Source: Halomonas daqiaonensis
Lineage (GTDB): Bacteria; Pseudomonadota; Gammaproteobacteria; Pseudomonadales; Halomonadaceae
NCBI RefSeq assembly: GCF_900109725.1
Contig: NZ_FOBC01000002.1
Span: 180,279 to 244,278, forward strand
Length of the DNA stretch: 64,000 bases
Reading direction: 5' to 3'
The position numbers were made by a program, and so were the translations under genes. This document shows, piece after piece, positions 56,878 through 64,000 of the stretch. Each line of letters opens with the position of its first letter. Position 1 is the first letter of the stretch. The notes below the pieces were generated by a model that saw nothing but the letters and a program-made list of their open reading frames with translations, was not told where the DNA came from and made no database searches.

Positions 56878-58056
56878 TTAATGAGCTGGCATGCTAATCC
56901 CCATCGCCTCCAGCATCACTGCATTCACCTTGTGCACGTCGTATTTCTCTTCGGCTATCTCACGGGAACGATGGCCCATGCTGGCCATCAAGCCAGGATG
57001 ATGGATGAACCGTTCCATGGCATCAACCAAGGCATCAACCGATTTCACCGCCACCAGGAAACCGTTATCGCCCTGCACCACCGTTTCACGACATCCGGGG
57101 GCGTCGGTAGTGATAATCGGGCGGCCCATGGCCATGGCTTCCAGCACGGTGCGCGGCGTACCTTCGCGGTAGCTGGGCAGCACATAGACGCTGGTCTCGG
57201 CGATCGTTGGGCGCACATCGTCGAGCTGGCCTAGGTACTCCACATGCCCAGCGCCCATCCACTCCTGCAGTTCGGTACGGGAGATCGAATCGGGGTTGTC
57301 ATCCAGGTTCCCCACCAGCCGAAACACGGCTTGCGGATGGCGCTGACGAACGAGGGCAGCGGCCGCCACGTATTCGCGCACGCCCTTGTCTCCCAGCAGG
57401 CGGGCAATCAACAGGAAGACCGGCCCTCCTAGTGGCAGCTGTGCCACCGTAAAGTGTGCCGTATCGATGCCTGAGCCGTTGACGACCTGAGACGGCACTC
57501 GCTCGGGCAATAGTCCGAGTTCGCGAAACAGGTCACGGTCATCGGGATTCTGGAAGAACACACGGTGCGCCTGTCCTATGGCCTGGGTGTAGAGGTGGCG
57601 CACCAGGGTCAACACGGCTGCCCGCTTGCCTTTTGCCTCGCCGGTGAAGGCGTAACCCAGCCCGGTAATCAAGGCGAAACGACGCGGCACCCGTGCCAAC
57701 CAAGCCGCCAGGGTAGCGTAAATCACCGGCTTGATGGTGTAGGCCAGCACTGCATCCGGACGCACTAGGCGAAAGAGCCTGTAGAGCGCTGACATGGCAG
57801 CCATATCCTTGATGGGGTTTGTACCGGTTCGCCGCAAGGGAACCTCATGGACAACCACACCCCAGGCTTCGAGCTCTCTGCGCGTCGTCTTATCCGATAG
57901 CATTCCAGGTGCCACCGCATGCACCTCCAGCCCCGCTTCCTGAAAGGCGCAAATCAATGGCCCGCGAAAATTGACAAGCGAATGAGCGAAACTTGCTACC
58001 ACCATGATCCGTCGGATCGGCGCGGTAGCCTCAAGTTGTTCCATATTAGCTTTATC
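56878..58056 (-). CDS. Glycosyltransferase family 4
   Basis: About 392 residues from MDKANMEQLEATAPIRR. The N-domain has MVVASFAHSLVNFRGPLICA and the C-domain the GT4 signatures FLLIARLLGDKGVREYV, then VLPSYREGTPRTVLEAMAMG and TDAPGCRETV with the glutamates of the EX7E motif. It resembles WbpT/PglA-like enzymes that add an N-acetylated sugar to a lipid-linked acceptor. An in-frame start at 58113 would run into the dehydrogenase remnant, so 58056 is preferred. Retaining transfer is inferred from the family. Confidence 0.9.
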   Translation of the reverse strand, partial: DKANMEQLEATAPIRRIMVVASFAHSLVNFRGPLICAFQEAGLEVHAVAPGMLSDKTTRRELEAWGVVVHEVPLRRTGTNPIKDMAAMSALYRLFRLVRPDAVLAYTIKPVIYATLAAWLARVPRRFALITGLGYAFTGEAKGKRAAVLTLVRHLYTQAIGQAHRVFFQNPDDRDLFRELGLLPERVPSQVVNGSGIDTAHFTVAQLPLGGPVFLLIARLLGDKGVREYVAAAALVRQRHPQAVFRLVGNLDDNPDSISRTELQEWMGAGHVEYLGQLDDVRPTIAETSVYVLPSYREGTPRTVLEAMAMGRPIITTDAPGCRETVVQGDNGFLVAVKSVDALVDAMERFIHHPGLMASMGHRSREIAEEKYDVHKVNAVMLEAMGISMPAH

Positions 58057-58096
58057 CATGTGGCTCACGCCATGAAGTGCACGCAGGCCTTGGCCT

Positions 58097-58264
58097 TTAC
58101 AGACAAATATCAACGGAATCTTTGGTCAACACATACTTCAAGTAATTGAACACATGCCTGGACTTGCCACAGGAAAGGGTAGTGGCTGCCTCCAATTCGA
58201 GAAAATCGCGGTGAGCCACGACCATAATGATGGCCACATAAGAACTCGTATCGCGCTCGACCAT
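58097..58264 (-). pseudogene. C-terminal remnant of a UDP-sugar dehydrogenase
   Basis: The minus strand encodes MVERDTSSYVAIIMVVAHRD, then FLELEAATTLSCGKSRHVFN and YLKYVLTKDSVDICL, ended by TAA. This aligns along its length with the end of the TviB-type enzyme at 51.5 kb ([34 protein letters not shown]). Upstream the frame has stops and the catalytic part is gone. It is a decayed paralogue. Confidence 0.75.
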
Positions 58265-58432
58265 CTGGCTCGTGCTGTACTAGCGATCGGCTTCGGTCGT
58301 CTTGATCGGTCATTTCTAAGCGCTCCGTACCGGCTGACCCGGAGAACGCCACTCAGGATTATTGACACAGTTTTCCTCCGCGGAATTTTGACAAGGCTCG
58401 ACCTGTGATTTATTGCGCTCCTCGCGCAAGGC
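58265..58432. other. Unassigned stretch next to the dehydrogenase remnant
   Basis: 168 bp before the 2-epimerase stop. I see no gene. Parts may be further decayed dehydrogenase sequence. No terminator is evident. Confidence 0.3.
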
Positions 58433-59563
58433 TCACGCCTTGCGCCATACAACCCGGTTTACGAAATCGGTGTAGCTGTATATAATTCGCAAGACTTTTT
58501 CCGAAACATTATCGGCTGTGTAGTCGTAGACCATGTGCAGCAACCGGGCCTCGTCGCGTGGCTGGTGCTTCAGTATCTCCAGCCCCTGCATGACCCGCTC
58601 GGGGTTCATCCCGACCATCATTACCGCGCCTTCTTCCATTCCCTCGGGGCGTTCGTGCGTTTCGCGGATGTTGAGCGCCGGGAAGTTCAGGATCGAGCTT
58701 TCCTCAGTGATGGTACCGCTGTCGGATAGCACGGCACGAGCGTTCATCTGCAGCGCGTTGTAATCGGAAAAGCCAAAAGGCTTCATCTGCTGAACGCGCG
58801 TATCCAGTTTCGCCCCGCTCTGATCGATTTTTCTGCGCGTGCGGGGGTGGGTCGACAGGATCACCGGCAGGCCGTATTTTTCAGGCAGCATGTTGATGAT
58901 TCCGACCAGTCTTTCGAACTGGCGCTGGTCCTCGATGTTTTCCTCCCGGTGAGCGCTGACGACGAAATAGCCGTGCCTTTCAAGTCCCAGGCGCTGATGC
59001 ACATCCGAGCTCTCGATGTGCGCGGCATAGTCGGAGAGAACCTCGCGCATGGGGCTGCCGGTGACGATGACGCGCTGTGGGTCGAGCCCTTCGCGCAGCA
59101 GGTATTCGCGGGCGATCTGGCTGTAAGTCAGGTTGATATCGGCGGTATGATCAACGATGCGCCGATTGATTTCCTCGGGCACGCGCATATCGAAGCAGCG
59201 GTTGCCGGCCTCCATGTGGAAGGTCGGGATCTTTAGCCGCTTGGCACTGATGACTGCCAGGCAGGAATTGGTGTCGCCCAGCACAAGCACAGCGTCAGGG
59301 CGATGGTCGGCCAGCACGCGAGCGGAGGCGGAGATCACCTTGCCTATGGTTTCAGCCGCTGTGTCGCCCGCCGCGTCAAGGAACACATCGGGTTTGCGCA
59401 GGCCGAGATCTTCGAAAAAGATGCCATTGAGTTCGTAGTCGTAATTCTGACCGGTATGAACGATCAAGTGATCGCAATGCCGGTCGAGCGCAGCCATGAC
59501 CCGAGACAGTCGGATCAGTTCGGGCCGCGTGCCCACGATGGTGGAGACTTTGAGTTTTTTCAT
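58433..59563 (-). CDS. fnlC: UDP-N-acetylglucosamine 2-epimerase, FnlC/WbjD/CapG type
   Basis: A 376-residue non-hydrolysing epimerase that performs the last step in making UDP-N-acetyl-L-fucosamine: C2 inversion of UDP-N-acetyl-L-quinovosamine-type intermediates. Signatures are VSTIVGTRPELIRLSRVMAA, IPTFHMEAGNRCFDMRVPEE and VLSDSGTITEESSILNFP. It follows fnlB by 26 bp, completing fnlA-fnlB-fnlC. The closeness to FnlC rather than WecB is supported by the two neighbours. Confidence 0.92.
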   Translation of the reverse strand: MKKLKVSTIVGTRPELIRLSRVMAALDRHCDHLIVHTGQNYDYELNGIFFEDLGLRKPDVFLDAAGDTAAETIGKVISASARVLADHRPDAVLVLGDTNSCLAVISAKRLKIPTFHMEAGNRCFDMRVPEEINRRIVDHTADINLTYSQIAREYLLREGLDPQRVIVTGSPMREVLSDYAAHIESSDVHQRLGLERHGYFVVSAHREENIEDQRQFERLVGIINMLPEKYGLPVILSTHPRTRRKIDQSGAKLDTRVQQMKPFGFSDYNALQMNARAVLSDSGTITEESSILNFPALNIRETHERPEGMEEGAVMMVGMNPERVMQGLEILKHQPRDEARLLHMVYDYTADNVSEKVLRIIYSYTDFVNRVVWRKA

Positions 59564-59589
59564 GGCTTGTCCTATGCTGCGCGATCAGG

Positions 59590-60693
59590 TCAGTCGCAAA
59601 GTGGATGCGCGACCGTATCCGGGCGGGCGCTGTCAAAAAGTTCGTTGGCCCACAGCATGCAGATCAGCTCATCCTGGCCAATATTTGTGATGTCGTGGCT
59701 CCAGCCCGGCACCGTTTCAACGACCATCGACTCTTCGCCGCGGGTTTCCAGTGCGTGGCTCTCTCCGGTGTCCATGTTGCGGAACCGGAACCGCGCGTGA
59801 CCCTTGAGCACCAGGAATTTCTCGGTCTTGGCGTGGTGGTAGTGTCCGCCCCGCGTTATCCCCGACCCGGCCGTGAAGAAGCTGAATTGGCCCGAGTGCT
59901 CAGTGCGCAACATCTCTGCGAAGACGCCCCGATTGTCGCTGTGGCGGTTAACCCGATAGGCGAAATCTTCGACCGGGAGGTAGCTGACATAGGTGGCGTA
60001 GAGCCTCCGCCCTAGCCCGGTGCCGGTTTCGCCTATCGTATGCGTATGGCGAATGGAACGGTAACCGTGCAGCGTATCGGCCAGCGCCTGCAGGGTGATG
60101 CGGTACTCAGGCGCGGCAGCACTGATCTGCACCCCTTGCCCCGGCGTGTCGAGCCACGCCAGCCAGCTGTCGATCACGTCATCGATATGCACCAGACGCA
60201 ATTCCGCTGAGGGGTCGCTTATTCTGATCGGTAGATCACGCGCGATATTGTGGCAGAAGGTAGCAACGACCGAGTTGTAGTTTGGCCGGCACCACTTGCC
60301 GAACACATTGACCAGCCGGCAGATGTTCACCGGCGCACCTGACGCCGCGCCGAGCCCGCGCAGGTGATCCTCAGCCGCGAGTTTGGTGCGGCCATAGGGA
60401 GTATCGCGGTCGACCTGGATGGTCGAGGCAGCGATCACCGGCACCGGCCGCTCGCGGAGCAACGCGCAAAGCTGCGCCGTAAAGCAGTCGTTAGCGAGCT
60501 CAAAGTCTTCCTTACTCTCAGGGCGGTTGGCGCCGGCGAGGTGCACGATCGCATCGGAGCGCGCCACCTTAGCGGCTATCTCCGGAGCACCGGTCGCCCG
60601 TGTAACGGCCAGCACCTCGTGATTCTGCTCGTTCAGGCGCAACACCAGGTTGCGCCCGACAAACCCCGCGGCCCCGGTTACCAGAATCCTCAT
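59590..60693 (-). CDS. fnlB: UDP-4-keto sugar reductase, FnlB/WbjC/CapF type
   Basis: A 367-residue bifunctional protein. An N-terminal short-chain dehydrogenase domain (MRILVTGAAGFVGRNLVLRL, then PYGRTKLAAEDHL with the YxxxK pair) is followed by a C-terminal cupin (about 250-367, GITRGGHYHHAKTEKFLVLK). This is the CapF architecture, acting on the 4-keto intermediate made by FnlA. The start at 60693, one base after the fnlA stop, gives the proper Rossmann start; an upstream in-frame ATG at 60732 lies inside fnlA. Confidence 0.93.
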   Translation of the reverse strand: MRILVTGAAGFVGRNLVLRLNEQNHEVLAVTRATGAPEIAAKVARSDAIVHLAGANRPESKEDFELANDCFTAQLCALLRERPVPVIAASTIQVDRDTPYGRTKLAAEDHLRGLGAASGAPVNICRLVNVFGKWCRPNYNSVVATFCHNIARDLPIRISDPSAELRLVHIDDVIDSWLAWLDTPGQGVQISAAAPEYRITLQALADTLHGYRSIRHTHTIGETGTGLGRRLYATYVSYLPVEDFAYRVNRHSDNRGVFAEMLRTEHSGQFSFFTAGSGITRGGHYHHAKTEKFLVLKGHARFRFRNMDTGESHALETRGEESMVVETVPGWSHDITNIGQDELICMLWANELFDSARPDTVAHPLCD

Positions 60694-60694
60694 G

Positions 60695-61729
60695 TCATAC
60701 TCCCGGATCGACAGCGTCACCGGCCAACGCATTGCGGATAAAGGGTAGTTCCAGCAACAGCGTCTTCATACCCGCGACATCCAGCCGTCGCGTGTTGGCC
60801 GAGGTGTAATCATCCGTTCCGCTGATGTCGCGCTCGCCGCGTTCGACATACTTGCCATAGTTCAGGTCGCGCATGTCCGCCGGGACGCGGTAATATTCGC
60901 CCAAGTCTTCGGCACCAGCCAGTTCTTCACGCGACAGCAGCGTTTCGTGCTTCTTCTCGCCGTGGCGGGTGCCGAGAATGTAGACCGGATGATCGGGCCG
61001 CTCGAACATTTCCAGCAACGCCTGCGCCAGAACCATGATGGTAGCCGCCGGCGCCTTCTGAACCAGGATGTCACCAGAGCGGGCATTTTTATAGCCGAAC
61101 AGCACCAGATCCACGGCATGATCCAGCGTCATCATGAAGCGCGTCATTTCCGGGTCGGTGACGGTCAAGGGCTCGCCCGCGAGGATCTGACGCACAAAGA
61201 GCGGGATAACCGATCCCCGCGAGGCCATGACATTGCCGTAGCGCGTGCAGCAGATCGTCATGCGGTCGGGGTCGATGGCACGGGCCTTGGCGGTCACCAC
61301 CTTTTCCATCATAGCCTTCGAAGTGCCCATCGCGTTGATCGGGTAAACCGCCTTGTCGGTGGACAGGCAGATCATGCGCCGGACGCCGGCACGGTGCGAG
61401 GCGTCGATCGCGTTGGCGGTGCCCATCACGTTGGTGTGCACCGCTTCGAGGGGAAAGAACTCGCATGACGGAACCTGCTTGAGCGCGGCGGCGTGAAAGA
61501 CGTAATCGACGCCATGCATGGCATCGACGAGACTGTCGCGATTGCGCACGTCGCCGAGGAAGAAATTGAGCTTGTCATTCATGTACCACTTGCGCATGTC
61601 GTCCTGCTTCTTCTCGTCACGACTGAAGATGCGGATCTCGCGCACATCGGTATCGAGGAAACGGCGCAGAACGGCATTGCCGAAACTGCCAGTGCCGCCG
61701 GTGATCATGAGCGTTACGTTATCGAGCAA
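60695..61729 (-). CDS. fnlA: UDP-GlcNAc 4,6-dehydratase/5-epimerase, FnlA/WbjB/CapE type
   Basis: A 344-residue extended SDR enzyme opening the UDP-N-acetyl-L-fucosamine pathway. NAD motif is MITGGTGSFGNAVLRRFL; FSRDEKKQDDMRKWY and VFHAAALKQVPSCEFFPLEA are typical of the CapE/FlaA1 group. Here the usual Tyr of YxxxK is replaced in MGTSKAMMEK by Met, as is known for this enzyme class. It is the first gene of fnlABC. Confidence 0.93.
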   Translation of the reverse strand: MLDNVTLMITGGTGSFGNAVLRRFLDTDVREIRIFSRDEKKQDDMRKWYMNDKLNFFLGDVRNRDSLVDAMHGVDYVFHAAALKQVPSCEFFPLEAVHTNVMGTANAIDASHRAGVRRMICLSTDKAVYPINAMGTSKAMMEKVVTAKARAIDPDRMTICCTRYGNVMASRGSVIPLFVRQILAGEPLTVTDPEMTRFMMTLDHAVDLVLFGYKNARSGDILVQKAPAATIMVLAQALLEMFERPDHPVYILGTRHGEKKHETLLSREELAGAEDLGEYYRVPADMRDLNYGKYVERGERDISGTDDYTSANTRRLDVAGMKTLLLELPFIRNALAGDAVDPGV

Positions 61730-61770
61730 TTTTTTTTCCTCTCAATGTCTGCCTAGCTTCATTTGCCTTT

Positions 61771-62973
61771 TTATTTTAGGCGTTGCATAAATGCCTCAGC
61801 TTGAGTTTTCCATTTGTCCAGTGCGAACGGATTACTATTTGACTGTCTCACTCGCATTTCAAAATAGGTTTTTTCGTCTAAGTCCAACGCGGCGTTCAAA
61901 GATTGAGCTACGAGCTTGGCAGAATAACCTGGGACTACAATTCCGTTCACCCTATCTTTGAGAAAAAGTCCAATGTCACTGGTGAGGTTCGCAATCACTG
62001 GAACGCCAAGCGTTGAGGCTTCCATGTATTTTGTGGGGAAACCGGCACTTGCAACTCGAGTGGGCTTTCTCAAAAAGATAGAAAAATGAGCTTCGGACAA
62101 AGCGTCGAGTGCGGTTTGGTGGTCGACCTTGCCGTGAAACCTGACGCTATCACGAAGATGATTGAGGATCTCTTGCTGATTTGGGACCTCGGAAATAAAC
62201 TCTTCCCTAGTAATCCCATAAACATCGAAGATGAAATCGCTTCGCGTGTCGCCAATTAAGGAAAAACCCTCGATGATCTTAGGAAGAAGATCTTTGTGCA
62301 TTCCTATCCCCGGGCTACCAATATAGACAAACATTCTCACGTCCGACCGCCGCGGCGACCGATCACGTCTCTTTTCCCAACGATCCTCAGTCAAATCGAC
62401 AACGAAGGGCAGAACAAGAGTGTTTCTAGCCTTTACGCGCTTCGTAAGCCATGAAGATGTGCAAATCACATTCCCTACCTTACAAGACAAAATACGCATT
62501 CGCAGTTCAGTGTTGAAAATACGCAGCAAGTTCCGGGCAATCTTACGGCCTTCCCATCCGTACCATTCTGTCAGGTCAAGTCCGACCGGAACTTTTCTAA
62601 CGGCACAGGCGCGCATTACGGACATCAAGCCAAATGACGGATAATTGTAGAGAAGGACAACAGCCACGTTAGCTGCACCAAGGCGCCGCACCACCTCATC
62701 GACGGAAGACCCGTCTGTGACATAGTTGCAGGCAAGGGATTCTGGCCAGGGCTTTCGAATGTCACGTGCTGGCATACCGCTTATTTCGATCAAATGCAGG
62801 TCTTCCGGCCTCTCCGGTGCAATGCGTAACTTCCCAAGAATTAGAGGATTGTATCCGATACTCTTGACCAGCTTGGCCAAGCCGACGGCTCTAATAGCAG
62901 ACGCCGTGCGATCTGGAAGGCCGAAACCTCCAGCGAGAATGACCCATTGTTTGGCATGCGGATAGGCGGCCAT
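61771..62973 (-). CDS. Glycosyltransferase, GT4-like
   Basis: A 400-residue GT-B-fold enzyme. N-domain WVILAGGFGLPDRTASAIR; C-domain MFVYIGSPGIGMHKDLLPKI, then RVASAGFPTKYMEASTLGVP and IANLTSDIGLF. The second block is shared with the next gene, so the two are paralogues. The start ATG overlaps the upstream gene by one base (TAATG). Its base composition is clearly more AT-rich than that of its paralogue, pointing to separate origins. The sugar is unknown; L-FucNAc is possible from context. Confidence 0.82.
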   Translation of the reverse strand: MAAYPHAKQWVILAGGFGLPDRTASAIRAVGLAKLVKSIGYNPLILGKLRIAPERPEDLHLIEISGMPARDIRKPWPESLACNYVTDGSSVDEVVRRLGAANVAVVLLYNYPSFGLMSVMRACAVRKVPVGLDLTEWYGWEGRKIARNLLRIFNTELRMRILSCKVGNVICTSSWLTKRVKARNTLVLPFVVDLTEDRWEKRRDRSPRRSDVRMFVYIGSPGIGMHKDLLPKIIEGFSLIGDTRSDFIFDVYGITREEFISEVPNQQEILNHLRDSVRFHGKVDHQTALDALSEAHFSIFLRKPTRVASAGFPTKYMEASTLGVPVIANLTSDIGLFLKDRVNGIVVPGYSAKLVAQSLNAALDLDEKTYFEMRVRQSNSNPFALDKWKTQAEAFMQRLK

Positions 62974-64000
62974 TATTTTACACTCTCCACAACTGCTCGG
63001 CGCGCCCGATAAATCAGACCGCCCAAGGTTTCGGCGTAGGTCTCGAATGCGAAGGCCAGCTCCGCCTGTGTCCGCGCACCTTCGCGCAACGCTTGTCGCT
63101 GCCCGGCGTCCAGCCTCAAAACACGGTCTAGCGTGTGCTTGAGCGCCTCGGGTGCCAGCGCAGGGCAGATGAATCCGTTTTCCCCATCGCGTAGGTGATC
63201 TGCCAAATCGCTTGTCAAGTTTGTGATCACCGGAGTTCCCAGGGCCAGACTTTCGACAAACTTGGTGGGAAAACCGTTGGTCGAGACCCTGTTCACACGG
63301 CGCAGGAACACCGTGAAATCGGCTTTCCCCACAACCTCCATGGACCGCCCGTGAGCCACGCGGCCATGGACCCGCAGGCAGGCAGGCAGCCCAGCCCGCT
63401 CCGCCCGTAGCGGCGCGCGCTTTAGCAGTTCCACCTCGGATAGGCCGACCACGTCAAGCACCAAGTTCGCGCCGCGCCGGTGCAACGCCATCACCGCCTC
63501 CAACACCAGGTCGAGCAGGTCTTTATTCCCGGGCGAACCTGCGTAGGCCAGCCGCAGCGGGCCGCTGGGGTCGGGCGCCTGCGGCGCGGCGATGATCTCG
63601 GCGGGGTCGAATAGGGGCGGCACACGCCCCACAGGCAGACCGCGCCCGGCATAGTAGGTCTCGAGCGCCCGGCTGATAGCGATAACCCCATCGAGCCGGG
63701 GGATAAGCACCCGCATCGCAAGTTCCGTGTTCCACAGATAGGGTGAGGCAAGAAAGCCGAACACCGTCTCAGCGGTGTACCACTCGACCGCGTCGAACAG
63801 CAACGGCACATCGACGCGCCGAGCCCAGGCCCCAAGTTGCAGCAGATAGGGCGTGTAGCCGGAATAGACAATCACCGCCGCCGGCGGCACCGCATAGGCG
63901 TCGAGCCAGCGCCGGCTGCGCGCGCCCATCAGCGCATAGCGGGCATGGCGCAGCACCTTGGAAAGGTGTTCCGAGTCGCGCTCGTTGACGCTGACGCACC
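62973..64000 (-). CDS. Glycosyltransferase, GT4-like (5' partial)
   Basis: The frame is open to the window edge (CVSVNERDSEHLSKVLRHAR is encoded upstream of the first in-frame GTG), so the N-terminus lies outside. About 342 residues are visible. The C-domain has LRLAYAGSPGNKDLLDLVL, then RVSTNGFPTKFVESLALGTP and TNLTSDLADHL, near-parallel to the preceding entry. It is GC-rich. Both probably add sugars to the same repeat unit. Confidence 0.82.
   Translation of the reverse strand, partial: CVSVNERDSEHLSKVLRHARYALMGARSRRWLDAYAVPPAAVIVYSGYTPYLLQLGAWARRVDVPLLFDAVEWYTAETVFGFLASPYLWNTELAMRVLIPRLDGVIAISRALETYYAGRGLPVGRVPPLFDPAEIIAAPQAPDPSGPLRLAYAGSPGNKDLLDLVLEAVMALHRRGANLVLDVVGLSEVELLKRAPLRAERAGLPACLRVHGRVAHGRSMEVVGKADFTVFLRRVNRVSTNGFPTKFVESLALGTPVITNLTSDLADHLRDGENGFICPALAPEALKHTLDRVLRLDAGQRQALREGARTQAELAFAFETYAETLGGLIYRARRAVVESVK

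Overview
The window reads as chromosomal DNA of a halophilic gammaproteobacterium, most likely Halomonas or a close relative. This is inferred from high-GC coding style and from backbone gene order (leuC-leuD-leuB-asd-fimV-truA-trpF-trpB-trpA-accD-folC-dedD-cvpA-purF-metZ, and leuS-lptE-holA) that resembles the Pseudomonas arrangement. No rRNA or tRNA gene was seen.

Backbone, about 1-34 kb. It opens with the 3' part of an aspartate/aromatic aminotransferase, then a MATE exporter, a PAS-GGDEF-EAL protein with a degenerate GGDEF motif, a BsmA/isoleucine-dioxygenase-type 2OG-Fe(II) oxygenase, and a cytochrome b561-YceI pair. From 20.1 down to 7.0 kb the minus strand carries one long run of tightly packed housekeeping genes. 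Several of them overlap by ATGA. Upstream of it lie asd and leuCDB, with a LysR regulator divergent from leuC. On the plus strand follow an unassigned polytopic membrane protein, leuS-lptE-holA (a zinc-ribbon gene diverges from leuS) and a PA2779/PA2778-like pair.

Accessory region, about 34-64 kb. A 23-bp inverted repeat marks the change to surface-polysaccharide and natural-product genes, nearly all on the minus strand. The genes include two polyprenyl-phosphate sugar transferases, an acetyltransferase-like protein, an O-antigen-ligase-like membrane protein, an ATP-grasp enzyme, a PLP decarboxylase, a formyltransferase and a PhyH-type dioxygenase. Further right are a TviB-type UDP-sugar dehydrogenase, a DegT aminotransferase, three GT4-like glycosyltransferases and a complete UDP-N-acetyl-L-fucosamine module (fnlABC type). 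Mobile DNA is concentrated here: an IS3-family remnant, an intact IS1595-family copy that cleanly splits a methyltransferase gene, and an IS5-family copy. A decayed UDP-sugar dehydrogenase tail lies at 58.1-58.3 kb.

The most notable system is a lasso-peptide (RiPP) cluster at about 42.6-51.4 kb. The precursor (44997-45197) has a perfect YxxPxLxxxGxxxxxT leader motif. Around it are an asparagine-synthetase-like cyclase, an ABC exporter, a separate PqqD-type recognition protein (B1) and a transglutaminase-like leader peptidase (B2). Also present are an HPr-kinase-like protein, a nucleotidyltransferase-family protein, and a protein joining a phosphoribosyltransferase-like domain to a second PqqD-like domain. 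The last three suggest a modified lasso peptide, and the phosphoribosyltransferase-PqqD fusion is the least familiar component. Expression appears to be controlled from a divergent region at 50.34-50.52 kb that holds an inverted repeat followed by four 11-bp tandem repeats. A strong stem-loop follows the precursor gene.
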